A stretch of DNA of 64,000 nucleotides from NCBI GenBank assembly GCA_029204225.1, contig CM055104.1, positions 43,367,148 through 43,431,147 on the forward strand, given 5' to 3'. Each line of letters starts with the position of its first letter. Position 1 is the stretch's first letter. Of the stretch, positions 49,080-60,375 are shown one piece after another. The translations under genes were made by a program, and so were the position numbers. Under the pieces are notes generated by a model. The model saw nothing but the letters and a program-made list of their open reading frames with translations, was not told the origin of the DNA and did no database searches. This stretch comes from Diphasiastrum complanatum (Eukaryota > Streptophyta > Lycopodiopsida > Lycopodiales > Lycopodiaceae).

Positions 49080-49690
49080 AAATAATAATAAAATAGCTTA
49101 ACTTAGACTTGGGAAACTTAAGATTAGAAATATTTTATCTTAAGTTTTCCTAAGTTAAGAAACTTTCAAGTTCTAAATTTTTAAGTTAGAAGTTCTAGAA
49201 AGGCCAAAAACAGACTAGTCCCATACCCTCCTTGCCATAAAAGGAGAGATATTTGCCTTGTAAACAACACTATGAAATTATGCAAAATTGCTCTCTATTG
49301 AGATTACCATTCTATTTCTTTGTGTTCCCATTGGAAGGTGCATAGCTTGAGAGAAGATGCTCAGGCCTCCTCTTGCCTCCTTTCATTGGCTTATTGTGGC
49401 ATGTTTTTATTGGTTTATTTAGTTAGCAGCAACTTATCTTTCAAACCCTCTAGGTTTCAATCTAGGTCTTAGTTTAGCAATCTTGCTAGTTGGGTTTGCC
49501 TTACCAAGGATTTTTATTATTGTTTCTAATTAGCTTTATTTCCATTTCGGACACTAGTTGGGTAAGCCTTAGAGCTCTCATCCTTGTTGATTCTTTGCGT
49601 ATTTCCGTTGAAGCTTGTTGTAGAAACTTAAAAAGTGGACGAATCTCTACATCCCTATACTACACCCGCAAGTAGATCTAGCCATCGCAC
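49080..49690 (+). repeat. Possible 3' LTR of the plus-strand gypsy element
   Basis: Non-coding A/T-rich sequence follows the last frame and includes a TATA-like CCATAAAAGG (about 49236) and a short internal palindromic area (CTTAAGATTAG.. and TATCTTAAGTTTTCC). The left LTR has been lost, so limits cannot be checked inside the window. Confidence 0.35.
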
Positions 49691-50040
49691 ACACTAGAAA
49701 TACTTCCAACATTATGTTTTTGTTCTTATCTATGAAATGAATTTAAACAGCTGAAATGAGCTTAATGAAAATTGCGTTCAGTTTCATTTGGTCACTATAT
49801 TTTCACTATTGTTAGAAATAGATGTATTCGTTAGCTAGATTAAGTTATTTTCTAAATGTAGATAGTTAACAATGACTGAAGAAACCGCAAATTCGATTGT
49901 ACCATCATACATGAAAATTTGCTAGCAATTGAGTATTGCACTCTCGAATATGAAGTACATGAATAATTTAAGAGGCCAACAAATAGAAATTTTAGCAAAC
50001 CAAGTAAAATTGTTTCTTCTCTAAATCTTGTATTCCAGCT

Positions 50041-51242
50041 TGAAACTTATTCAAGGGAGAAGAAAGAGAACAAAAGTCAGAAATTGTTGAAAATTGGCTT
50101 ATGAAATGGAGCAGCTATTTTAGTCTTGACGGAGTTTCCAAGGAGAAAAAGATTGAAAGCCATGTCTCGTTTCTTTGTGGCAAAGCATCATCTGGGTGGC
50201 GAGATCTAACAATCAAATCCACCACTTTGGATGTATTTGCGAAGGTATTCAAAAACATATTCGTCATTGCAAATGACATGAATTATTAGCAAAAGTTCAT
50301 GAATTAAAAATTGATAATAAGATTTTGGACTCTTATATCTAGGAATTTATAAATCTCTGGAATCGAGTTCTTAGTCGAAAATAGGCATTATTTCACTTTC
50401 GAGGAGGGTGATAAAGTGCTTACGTTTTCTTGAAATAATTTTGTTCATCCATCAGACATGATTTCTATAGTTAATATAACAGAAGCATTTGATGAATTAG
50501 AGTAGGAAGTTTTTCCAATGTTTGCAATGCCTCTTTTGGATTTTTCTGGATGTAGCTAAACAGTTGTGAATTTTCTACAATTCTAAACTCATCAACTTTA
50601 GATCATGAACAAACAATAAAAAATCAAACTATAAGTGAATTTCAAGATGTTTTTCCAACTAAATTACCTCATAGTTTATAGCCATCTAGGTCAGTAGATT
50701 CCTGGTACTTAACCTATCTCTAGGCAACCTTACAGGTTTTCTCAGAAGGAGGAGACCGAGATTACAAATCAAATAGAAAACTATATGAGAATGAGACATA
50801 TCCAACCTAGTAACTCACCATGGGGTGCTCTTGTTCATATGAAAGCAAAGAATGATGGAGGTTTTCAGATGTGTATGGATTATAAGAGATTAAATAAGGT
50901 AACCATTATTTAGGATGGACGACTTGTTAGGTCACTTAGGTGGAGCTAAATATGTCACTAAGATTGATCTTAGAATAGGGTACCATCACATAAGAATTAA
51001 GCCAAAAGATGTGCAAATCACTAGATTTTTCACAAGATTTGGTCATTATGAGTTCTTGGTATTACCTTTTAAATTTACAAACACACCAACAACATTCCAA
51101 CAAATGATGAACAATTGATCTCATCCATGTTTGGGGAACTTTGTGGTAGTGCTTTTAGATTATATTCTTGTCTAAGTAGAACCTTTGAGAAACACATAGA
51201 ACATATCAAAATTTATTGACAAAACTTCGTCAGGAGTTACTC
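50041..51242 (+). pseudogene. Ty3/gypsy gag and RT relic
   Basis: A gag fragment at 50101-50290 (HVSFLCGKASSGWRDL) and a reverse transcriptase fragment at about 50745-51200 (EETEITNQIENYMRMRHIQP, DGGFQMCMDYKRLNKV, a short deletion, then MDDLLGHLGGAKYVTKIDLR, GYHHIRIKPKDVQ, FGHYEFLVLPFKFTNTPTTF). The RT style is that of chromovirus-type gypsy elements and differs from the 41-46 kb element. The catalytic YXDD region reads LLDYILV, and the relic ends where the copia LTR begins at 51243. Confidence 0.82.
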
Positions 51243-51708
51243 GTAGTACGGCCTTCAACCTGAGAAACAAGTAGCAATTGATTTGGTTTCATTTGGATCA
51301 CAAAAACTCAATGTACATAGTGAACTAGCTTGAGATTGCCAATGAGCTCCAAAAATATTCTATCTTCTCACTATGGAGAGAGGTAATACATAGCAAATTC
51401 GACTTCCTTCTTGAAGTTCGATGGATTTCCAGCATGTAATAAGGAAGTTAACTCACTCTCCTTGACCTAAAATAAAACCCTAGCATAGATCCTAGAGTTA
51501 TGCTTGGTAGGTAGCTAGTTTGTCAAATTTTCACCTTAAACTTGGGTGTAGGTCCTATAAAGTAGGGATGACCACCAAATAGACATGACCAACTCTCTTG
51601 ACTTGACCTAACCTATATTAGGAGTGGGTTGCCACGTGGCATCTTGGCGAACCCAATTATACACAATATTTACAAAGTTCTACATGTCTAGATTTGCCAA
51701 CATAGGCA
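51243..51708 (-). repeat. Truncated 3' LTR of the copia-derived element
   Basis: Aligns with 54783-55445 apart from the 55127-55320 insertion and a few small indels. The purine-rich stretch to its right (GAGGAGGAGTG on the minus strand, 51713-51723) is the likely polypurine tract. Its terminal 200 bp are missing at the junction with the RT relic. Confidence 0.88.
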
Positions 51709-51786
51709 ACTTTTCACACTCCTCCTCAAATCTAGCCTTGGAAACAATAATGTAACTATATACAATTCTAAGACCTGATCTTAACA

Positions 51787-52435
51787 TCAGAAATGAATCA
51801 TATTCAGGTTTAGAAGATGACTAATGAGCCCCCAAAGATGAGGATATGATCTATCACCATATCCAAGATAGAGCTTCTTTGATCTTGATCTCCTCCAAGA
51901 TGAATTGAAGAGTCTTGATTCTTCCTTGCACCTTTGCACTTGATTTCTTCCATGTTGAGTGAAGATGCATGAACTTGAAACTTGCTTCTCCTTGATCTTT
52001 ATGCTTCTCTTTGAATGAAATCTGATGTCTCCATGTCTTGTGAAAATCACATTGATCAAGATCACAAAACATGTACTTGCTAATATTACCAAGATTTATC
52101 ATGCTAAAATGACTAGTCCACAAACCATCAAAAGTAAGCATGATTTTCCTAATCTTGTAATTACAAGTGATCTTGAACTTCATGAGGCTACATACTTGCT
52201 TATGGATATAAGTGTCCTTCAAGAATGTTTCACTTATTCTCATAAGAAGCTTACAATTTGCCTCTCCAAAAGAAAAAGCACATTTTTCAAAACAATGAGT
52301 GATTAACTCATTCTTGCTCTTCCAAAATTTGAGAGCACTCATTTGATCAAACAACCAATTTACTTTTAATTGGTTCGTAACAATTTTTAGATCACTAAGA
52401 CATAAAAACTTGTTCTCAAATGAGTCATTACACAT
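51787..52435 (-). other. 193-codon open frame of unknown origin inside the copia-derived element
   Basis: A long minus-strand open frame (52435-51854) occupies the place of RT/RNase H, but its translation (e.g. KFWKSKNELITHCFEKCAFS) matches no retroelement motif I know. Composition is consistent with a chance frame in A/T-rich DNA. Low confidence that it is coding. Confidence 0.2.
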
Positions 52436-52441
52436 CTTATC

Positions 52442-53860
52442 TTAAACTTCCTTCTTGATGAAGCCCTCAAGTTTCCTCATGTAGTTCTCATAGCATACCT
52501 CAATTTGCCTCATGTAGATCTCATAGCAAAATGGTTCATCAAGCATTGAAGTAAGAAAAGTGTTGAAAGTGAATGGTTGAGAATCCTCCCCTTGATTACC
52601 TTTGCCAAGATAAGTGAGCCTTGAAGGCTCGGCCCTTGCATTTGTGGATCTTCTTGGAGCACTTGATCTTTGAGGTGGATCCTCAAGATCTCCATCACTT
52701 TGTTGCTCCTCCTCAATCCTTGTAAGATCATTGACACCATGGATGGATCCAAGCATCTCTTGCATAAACATCTAAGAATGTTTCATGCATATTATCATCA
52801 CTACTTGGTACATGAGAAAAAGAGTGTACATTTGAATGAATGATTTCCTCTTTTGCCATAGCAATTTTAGCATCCAACTTAAACAAACTACCTTGTTTAG
52901 CACCATTTGTTATGCAATTATCATTCTTCATGATGGAACAAACTCCATGCTTGAAGTGAACATCTAAACCATCATCCATTAGTTGTCCAACACTAAGCAA
53001 GCTCTTGGTAATTGATGGTACAAAAAAGACATTGTCTAGATCCATCCTTTTGCTAGATCCTAGACTTAATGAGATGGTACCAATACCATCTATCTTACAT
53101 TCTTGATCATTTTCTAAAGAAATGAATTTAATAGCACCATTGAAAGAGTGTAAGGTTGAGAATGTGTCCTTTTGGAAAGTCATGTGGGAGCTAGCCCCAC
53201 TATCAATCTACCAAGTGTCCTTTGAGTTGCTTTTGCTTGTTGGAGTGGATGTAGATGCCATCAAAGATGAGATCTCCATCATCTTCATATGCAAGGTTCC
53301 CTTGTTTGTCCTCCTCCACTTGTGCTCTTAGCCTCTCGTAACATTCAGATGCATAATGCCCCTTCTTTCCACAAAAGAAGCATTTTTGCTTTGACTTGTT
53401 CTTTGAGCTTGATGCATCATCCTCTTCTCCTCATGCTTTGTAGAATCTGATTCCTAAGCATGAGAACCCTTGAAGTGTTACTAGATTCATAGATTAATTT
53501 CAAAGACTCCCAAGCCTCTCTAGCACTAGTACATGCTGATATGTCGCTCAAAAATCATTGCTCACATTCATCTTCACACAATGAAGTGCAAGCCTAGATC
53601 TCTTCTTGTATCTAGCTAACTCATGTGCACCTAGAGGTTCATCTTCATCTTCAGTCAAGAACTCATAAAGGTCTTGGAGCACCAAGAGTGACTCCATCCT
53701 AACCTTCCAAATAGTATAATTTGTAGAATTCAATCTCTCACTAGCTTCTAGAAGGTATGCTCCAGCATATCCCATCTTACTAGTGACTTCTACAAACAAG
53801 AAATAGATTCGATTGACTTGAAAACTCACAAAAGTCTCACACTTGCAATGTTTCACTCAA
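52442..53860 (-). pseudogene. Copia gag, protease and pre-RT linker relic
   Basis: Gag N-part 53856-53548 (ERLNSTNYTIWKVRMESLLV, LQDLYEFLTEDEDEP). The zinc-knuckle area at about 53440-53340 reads as C...CG.KGHYASEC in broken frames. Protease and pre-integrase start at 53183-52771 (CKIDGIGTISLSLGSSKRMD, LDNVFFVPSITKSLLSVGQL). Linker 52771-52442 (DLEDPPQRSSAPRRSTNARA, EPSRLTYLGKG), normally located just before RT. The integrase that should lie between the last two is deleted. Confidence 0.8.
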
Positions 53861-54570
53861 ATTTGATTTCTAATCCAACAAATGGACTTATAATCACTGT
53901 TCTATCACTTTCTCACAAAGCTGGAATGAAGATAAGATGAAGTGAAAACTACTTTCAAACAAATCTTGCCAAGAAATGGATTTGATTGTCTCTAGAGACT
54001 CACTAAGGTCTCTCTTTTGTAGGGTTTCACACAACTTAGATTTCTAATCCAAAAAATAGACTTATAATCTCAATTCTAGCACTCCCTCACAAAGTTGGAA
54101 TGAAGATAAGATGATGTGAAATCTACTTACAATCAAATCTTGTCAATTTTGGCTATTTTTGGACAATAACATGACTAAATCTCCCTCACACTTTTTGATG
54201 TACTTTCAAGACCTGTAAAACAAGTTTAGAGGACCTGATTTTAGCCTAGATTAATTAGATTTCATGACCCTATGTCAAATCTAATCAATGGCACTCAATC
54301 TTGGTAGCTTATCCTAAGATTTCCACCAAAAATTACATCAAAAGCTCACAAATTGAATTTCTTTGGATCAATTGAATACCATGCATTAAATGCAGGTTCA
54401 GAGGGTGCCCACACATGTGGACAGTACGGATTTGGACCCCTACCAAGTTTGGGATCAAATCTCCTCACCAAAATCAAGATTCTAGCTTGCCCTCTCAATA
54501 CTAGTTTTTAGCACCAAAACTTGCTAAAAATGGATTTGCATTAGATCAATGGCTTATGCTCTTGTACTTG

Positions 54571-54582
54571 GCTCTGATACCA
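54571..54582 (-). other. Primer-binding site of the copia-derived element
   Basis: GCTCTGATACCA, the complement of TGGTATCAGAGC, lies immediately beside the LTR end TGTGAAAG at 54583. Confidence 0.9.
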
Positions 54583-55445
54583 TGTGAAAGTACTGTACTT
54601 TAGGACCATAAACGGATCTACAAAAGATCCACAAGAGTGATTGGATGCTTGCTTAACAATCTATCAAAAAACTAGACACAAAAAAGTTGATCTAGATTGG
54701 CAATTTGACAAACAACAAGCATTAACAATCAAAAGACTTGATCAACATTAAAATCCGAGCCCACACGTGTGTACTACAGGATGTAGTACGACCTTCAACC
54801 TGAGAAACAAGTAGAAATTGATTTGTTTTCATTTGGATCACAAAAACTCAATGTACATAGTGAACTAGCTTGAGATTGCCAATGAGCTCCAAAAATATTC
54901 TATCTTCTCACTATGGAGAGAGGTAATACATAGCATATTCGACTTCCTTCTTGAAGTTAGGTGGATTTCTAGCATGTAATAAGGAAGTTAACTCACTCTC
55001 CATGACCTAAAATGAAACCCTAGCCTAGATCCTAGAGTTATGCTTGGTAGGTAGCTAGTTGGTCAAATTTTCACCTTAAACTTAAGTGTAGGTCATATAA
55101 AGTAGGGATGACCACCAAATAGACATAATAGACCCTTTAGTCTAATCATTAGTAAATGAAAACACTCCCTCTAGTTATACTCTAAGCTTTTCAAAAAAAC
55201 AATATGAATTGACACATTAATCAAAGGCAGCTTCAATAGCTCAATCATTCCAAGTGCTAAAGCCATTAGAATGTAAACATGATACTAAATTGCTGATATC
55301 TCGATAAAATAAATAGACTCTCTTGACTTGACCTAACCTATATTAGGAGTGGGTTTCCACGTGGCATCTTGGCATTACATGTGTGGGACCCAATTATACA
55401 CAATATTTACAAAGTTTTATATGGCTAGATTTGCCAACATAGGCA
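54583..55445 (-). repeat. 5' LTR of the copia-derived element with a 195-bp insertion
   Basis: On the minus strand it begins TGCCTATGTTGG and ends ACTTTCACA, i.e. TG..CA. A segment at about 55127-55320 is absent from the other LTR. It is bordered by AATAGAC on both sides, as expected for a small insertion with target duplication. Confidence 0.87.
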
Positions 55446-57873
55446 AGAGTGGCCTCCCTGAGTGGTGTGCAATCAAGAAAACTTGAACTCAATATATAAA
55501 ATAATCAAAAAATAATAAGTACAAATATGTACAATAAAAACTAGAGATTCGAAATAAATTACACGCATAACACACAAAGGGGCCCAACAATCATGTTAGA
55601 AAATTTTCCAATAAGTTTATATTAAATATAGTAGTTATTTAGATCATAATTAATGTCCTCCATGGTAGTCTAGTTGAATAAGATTGTTGGTGTTGATTAT
55701 AATGAGTGATATTCCTCAATCTAGCAAGTTGGAAGTTGAATATTGCAATGGAGACCCATGGATAAAAATGTGAAGATATTTTAATGTGTGATGTTGCCCC
55801 ACCCCAAATAAGTTGGATAAGAGTGTTACATGTGGCAAATGGATACCCTAGGCTCTTATCCCTCCACCCCTCCACGTGGAATGTGGACATTTTCAAACCC
55901 AAAATTGGCTTGGCCTAGGATGTTGATGTTTAATATAGATATTGGAATTATCATATTTCCACCATCATTCGAGGGCATGAGAGCTCTAGCCTCCACTATC
56001 ATCTTTTCATAGTTAGTAGCTCTCCATCACTTTGCAATAAGGGAGACCCAACGCCATCCAAGGGTGTGCAAAGCTTGTGCTTTCAATGTCATATTCTGAG
56101 CTCTCGCCATCACTTTCCAATAAGGGTGAGACCCAACATCGTCCAAGGTTGTGCAAAGCTTGTGTACCTTCATTGTCATATTGTGAATGAGAGCTCTTGC
56201 TTCCACTATCATTTTTTTGTAGTTAAGAGAGCTCTCCATCTATCTTTCTATAAGGGTGGGACCAAAGGTGCAAGAGTTGGAATTAAGCTTCTCCTTAGAT
56301 ATTGTAAATAATCATGCCACATTACTAGTAGGAACAAAGCTAACAAAGTATAGAAATGATGGGAAAACCCATGATCAAACAAGTGGAATCTAGATTATTT
56401 CTTAAAGATAAGTATTACAAAAATATTTAGGATTTCTTTTATATAAGCATGTACCTTTTGAGTATGAGTATTAGTCCATAGAAAACCAAGAATCTTACAA
56501 AATGAATGTTTATTTTGAAAATAACTCAAAAAGCATTGCTCAAGAAAATCGGCAAAGTATAGGAATATAACTTGCATTGTTCTCAAAATTTGGCATCATG
56601 AAGATTTCAACGATTTTTTTATATATGTACAAACCCTTTTTTGAGTAATAGTCCTCAAAATTTCGAGAAACTTTAAAAAGTTCAGGTTATTTGAGGATCA
56701 CCCAAAAAAATGTTTTGTCGAGAGAAGAAAAGAAAAAAACGTTTTGTGCGCATGGGTCAAAAAGGATTTCCGAACTCTTGATGCCCAATTAACAATATTG
56801 CAACTGAAGTGAGAGGCTGATTTTTTTGTGAGCAAGTATTTGTTGGTTCCATGGATACTTAGAGATTAGGTGCACTCACATCCATGGAAGAACGAGGTAA
56901 ACCCACAATAAAATTATGGGACAAATAGTTAGTGCTTGGTTTAGTCATTTCTTAGCATGCTGGAGCTCCCTTCACAATCCATCATGCAACCACCACCACC
57001 CACCTGATGCATGCCTACCACTCCCTTCTCTTTCCATGCATTATCGGTAGCTACTGATGGTTGTTGCATATTCTTTCTCGATTTTTGTTATGCCATGCCC
57101 TCTACTGTAGCATGAAGCTGCATCAAGATAGTTATTGTTGGATTCTGAAACCCTACTGCAGTTTGCCGTGTTTGAGATTGCTTTGTTACATATTCTGCCT
57201 GCTTTGCTTTCATTTCATCAGAGATTGGAAGTTTCATGGCTTAATTGTCTGTTGGTAGCTGCTTGATTTCACGCACACTTATGTGGGTCTCCTTAAACAG
57301 GTATTGGTGCCATCATTCTGCTGCTTTCTCTGAATTTTATTGTGAAATCTGATCTGGGCACTTGCCTGATATCTTTTGTCTGTATCTTATCAATTCGAAA
57401 GTTTATGAGTTGATTGTATCTGTTTAATTTCAAAGACATTTGGGTCTATTTCAACATGTGCTGGTGCCTTAATTCTGCTGCTGTCCCTGAATACTACTTT
57501 AAAATCTGATCTGAGGTTTTGTGTGAAAGGTTTTCTCTAGTACACACTAATTCTCCTTAACTATGCTTCCAACTCTTTAATTGATCTGCTTTTCTACATT
57601 GTTCAATTTTCCTGCAACCTGAGATCGATCCATGGACTCTAACAGCAACCTGCTTAATTGATACTATTGCGATCTCCGCATGTCATGCACATCTTCCTTT
57701 CCATTTCACCTGTCAAATTGGTGCAACTTGAGCTCACCCTTGCTTGAATTGAGGCTGGAGCTGCTGTTGCCACCGGATTCGTACTACTGGGATTTCTGAT
57801 CAAGCTTCATCTTGATTGAACAGTTCAGTATGTTAAGCATCTGCTTCTGTATTTATTTTTGAAATTGATCTAT
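55446..57873. other. Upstream region of the GH5 gene
   Basis: No conserved frame. It contains the tandem repeats at 55979-56262 and, from about 57040, pyrimidine-rich sequence that probably includes the promoter and leader of the GH5 gene. An intron in the 5' leader is possible but cannot be shown. Confidence 0.4.
55979..56262. repeat. Imperfect tandem repeats of about 85 bp
   Basis: 56021-56101 and 56102-56190 share CCATCACTTT.CAATAAGGG, GACCCAAC..C.TCCAAGG and TGTGCAAAGCTTGTG. The flanking pieces 55979-56043 and 56192-56262 are partial further copies (GAGCTCT.GC.TCCACTATCAT). Confidence 0.8.
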
Positions 57874-59856
57874 ATGATGTCACTTCATTTCTCCTGGCCT
57901 GGGCAATTGTTCAATGGGAAAGGAAGCAGCACACACAGCTTCCTCAAATGCGCACTTGTATCCGTGTTTTCGCTCGCCTTCGCACAGATTCCTGTGGTGA
58001 GCGCAGAGTTTCATGTCAACACAGCCACTGGAAGAATTGTGGACAAATATGGCAGAGAGAGGCTGTTTCACGGCCTCAACGTGGTGATGAAAGGCCCTCC
58101 TTGGCATCCTCACACCGACGCTTTCGATCCTCGAAATTCATTCTGCGAGGGAGATATTAAGCTGATGAGGAAGTGGGGCATGAATGTGGTGAGGCTAGCG
58201 GTGATGTGGCCTGGCGTGGAGCCTACGCAGGGAAATATAAACGCTACATATCTCCAGATCATGCGTTCAATTGTTCGCAAACTACACTCAGCAGGTATAT
58301 ATACTTTAATTGAGTTCCATCAAGATTTGTTTACCTCTCAATTCTGCGGTGAGGGCGTACCAGGGTGGGTTTTGGGCGACACTGTTAGCGATCATCCTAA
58401 AAGCAAACTGTACAATTCCCAGCAGGCTTTTCATCCATCGCGGAGCTTACGAGGGTTAATAGGCCGGCGAAAGAAAGCTTGGGGAGACTCTACTTTCAAA
58501 TCGTATGAATCTGCTGCAACTGAAGCATTAAGTGCACTTGAAAGGGATCTAGATTGCCAGCAAATGTTGAGGAATCTTTCGCATTTCCCAGAGCCTTTAA
58601 GCAGAAGATGGGTTAGAGATTTTGATCAAGGAACAAGCCAGGAATTGCAGGAGAAGTGCGGCAGCCCTAATTGGTTCTGGTTCTACTTTTCATATTCTGT
58701 TTCCAAGGCATTCCAGGATTTGTACGAGAATCGATGGGGATGGGCAGATCTTCTCGCTGGATATTGGAAGGCTGTTGTAGAAACTTTCAAGAAGGAGAAG
58801 GGTGTGCTTGGATATGAGCTCATGAATGAGCCTTGGGCTGGAGATTTTTACACGGATCCCTTGCTACTACTTCCAGGAATTGCTGATAGGATTAACTTAG
58901 CACCATTCTATGAAAAGTTGCAGGCAGCTGTGAGGTCTGTTGACAGCGAAAGAATTATTTTCTTCGAATCTCTCACCTTTGATGATGTCTTGTGTGGATT
59001 CTCCAGTGTTCCTGGAGGAGAGGTATTTAAAAACAGGTCAGTTCTGAGTTATCATTACTACAGACCACCAAATCTGAGCCCCAGACAAGCTTTCAGAGAG
59101 AGATTGGGGGAAGGGAAAAGACTTGGATGTGGAACAATGCTGACCGAATTTTTTATCAATAGAGAAGGTAGCAGCAGCAGGTGGCTCTCCAAGAAACAAC
59201 ATGAATCTCTCTCTGCTTGGGATAGCCTTTGTGCAAAATGGAAGCTTTGTAGCTGTAGTAAGTCTGTGCCTTTCTGTGCCAACAAAATGAGCAACAACTT
59301 GGAACAAGTTTGCTTTCAATTGCAGTCTTCTGAACGCCAGAAATTGTCTGCAGAGATGGAAGCTGGAAAGGATTCAGTCGAAGAGGTTTTGGCTGAATCA
59401 GACAGCTATGTTCAGTCTTGGATAGGATGGGAGTACAAAGCATTTCTCAACAAGACAGGGTCAAACATAGACCAATCACTTTTTACTGATGATGGACAAG
59501 TAAACCTGAACCTGGCAAAGAAGCTTGCTAGGACTTACCCTCAAGCAGTTGCTGGGAAGATTATTTCATTTTCATTTGATCCAGTCTTTGCCAGGTTTTC
59601 TTTGGTCTATTTTGTTGAAAGATTGCTGCACAGCCAAGCTGAGGAAGAAAATTTAGTGTCTGTAGATGTTGATAACAGCAAGCACTGTACCCAGATTTTT
59701 GTGCATCGTCAGTTTCATTATCCCTTAGGTCTTGATGTGAAAGTGAGTGACAACTGCCTTGATGTAAAGGAGGAAGAGAGAATCATTACCATATGTCATA
59801 GCAACCATTGTCTTAGAAAAGTTGTGCAGGTTGAAATTAACAGAAGAAAGCCTTGA
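57874..59856 (+). CDS. Secreted endoglycoceramidase-like glycoside hydrolase, family GH5
   Basis: Predicted to hydrolyse the bond between oligosaccharide and ceramide in glycosphingolipids, or a related beta-glycoside. One uninterrupted exon, about 660 residues from the ATG pair at 57874/57877 (the open frame extends to a TTG at 57859). Residues about 23-44 form a signal peptide with cleavage near VVSA|EF. Family motifs: LFHGLNVVMKGPPWHP, GMNVVRLAVMWPGVEPTQG, IEFHQDLFTSQFCGEGVPGW, GYELMNEPWAGDFY with general acid/base Glu about 319, SVLSYHYYRPP, and GTMLTEFF with nucleophile Glu about 425, then SWIGWEYKAF. A C-terminal beta domain follows (KIISFSFDP..). Two stretches look longer than in the bacterial and animal enzymes I recall: about 166-265 and a Cys-rich insert at about 440-515. 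No stops or frameshifts. Plant members are little known; glucosylceramide is a plausible plant substrate, by inference. Confidence 0.93.
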   Translation: MMSLHFSWPGQLFNGKGSSTHSFLKCALVSVFSLAFAQIPVVSAEFHVNTATGRIVDKYGRERLFHGLNVVMKGPPWHPHTDAFDPRNSFCEGDIKLMRKWGMNVVRLAVMWPGVEPTQGNINATYLQIMRSIVRKLHSAGIYTLIEFHQDLFTSQFCGEGVPGWVLGDTVSDHPKSKLYNSQQAFHPSRSLRGLIGRRKKAWGDSTFKSYESAATEALSALERDLDCQQMLRNLSHFPEPLSRRWVRDFDQGTSQELQEKCGSPNWFWFYFSYSVSKAFQDLYENRWGWADLLAGYWKAVVETFKKEKGVLGYELMNEPWAGDFYTDPLLLLPGIADRINLAPFYEKLQAAVRSVDSERIIFFESLTFDDVLCGFSSVPGGEVFKNRSVLSYHYYRPPNLSPRQAFRERLGEGKRLGCGTMLTEFFINREGSSSRWLSKKQHESLSAWDSLCAKWKLCSCSKSVPFCANKMSNNLEQVCFQLQSSERQKLSAEMEAGKDSVEEVLAESDSYVQSWIGWEYKAFLNKTGSNIDQSLFTDDGQVNLNLAKKLARTYPQAVAGKIISFSFDPVFARFSLVYFVERLLHSQAEEENLVSVDVDNSKHCTQIFVHRQFHYPLGLDVKVSDNCLDVKEEERIITICHSNHCLRKVVQVEINRRKP

Positions 59857-60130
59857 TGATCATAAATCCAATGGTTTTGTTCTTTGGCAATGCAGTGGGT
59901 CATTCACAAATGAAAATAATGCTGCCTATATTCTAAGCAGGAATCAAACCAGGACTACAGTGAAACACATACTTTTATTTAGCTATACATTGGAAATGTG
60001 TGAGGCAAATCTTCCCTATGGTGGAAAGTTTGGAGTGATGGTTCCCCAGCATTGGCAACTATAGGTCTAGAATCATGTAATAGGCAATCACCATCACATA
60101 GGCAATCAATCTACTCTATGATAACACTTT

Positions 60131-60375
60131 ATGTGGACATGACCATTTATCGTGTGAAGACATGACATCTTATTAGATATATCACAGATCTAGCCCTAAT
60201 TGCATTCTTCTTGTTGCATAGGCCCACCTAGAATTTGATGTCAACAATGTGGACATGACCATTTACCGTGTGAAGACATGACATCTTATTAGATATATCA
60301 CAGATCTAGCCCTAATTGCATTCTTGTTGTTGCATAGGATTGCAAGATTCCACCTAGAATTTGATGCCAACAATG
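60131..60375. repeat. Tandem duplication of about 120 bp
   Basis: ATGTGGACATGACCATTTA.. to ..CACCTAGAATTTGATG.CAACA occurs at 60131-60246 and again at 60247-60375. The second copy has an extra ATTGCAAGATT segment. Confidence 0.92.

Larger units (their letters stand above)
51243..55445 (-). mobile_element. Copia-derived element without recognisable IN, RT or RNase H, minus strand
   Basis: The two LTR copies are 51243-51708 (3' LTR, truncated at its left end) and 54583-55445 (5' LTR). A primer site (GCTCTGATACCA, 54571-54582) abuts the 5' LTR. Inside, reading right to left, are a copia gag start, a zinc-knuckle/protease region and a pre-RT linker, then about 0.7 kb of unrelated sequence up to the 3' LTR. 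Integrase, RT and RNase H were not found. The element resembles a non-autonomous copia derivative that would depend on a helper. Confidence 0.82.

Noticed and set aside
59038-59443. Minus-strand frames inside the GH5 gene
   Set aside because: Shadows of the well-supported GH5 reading frame.
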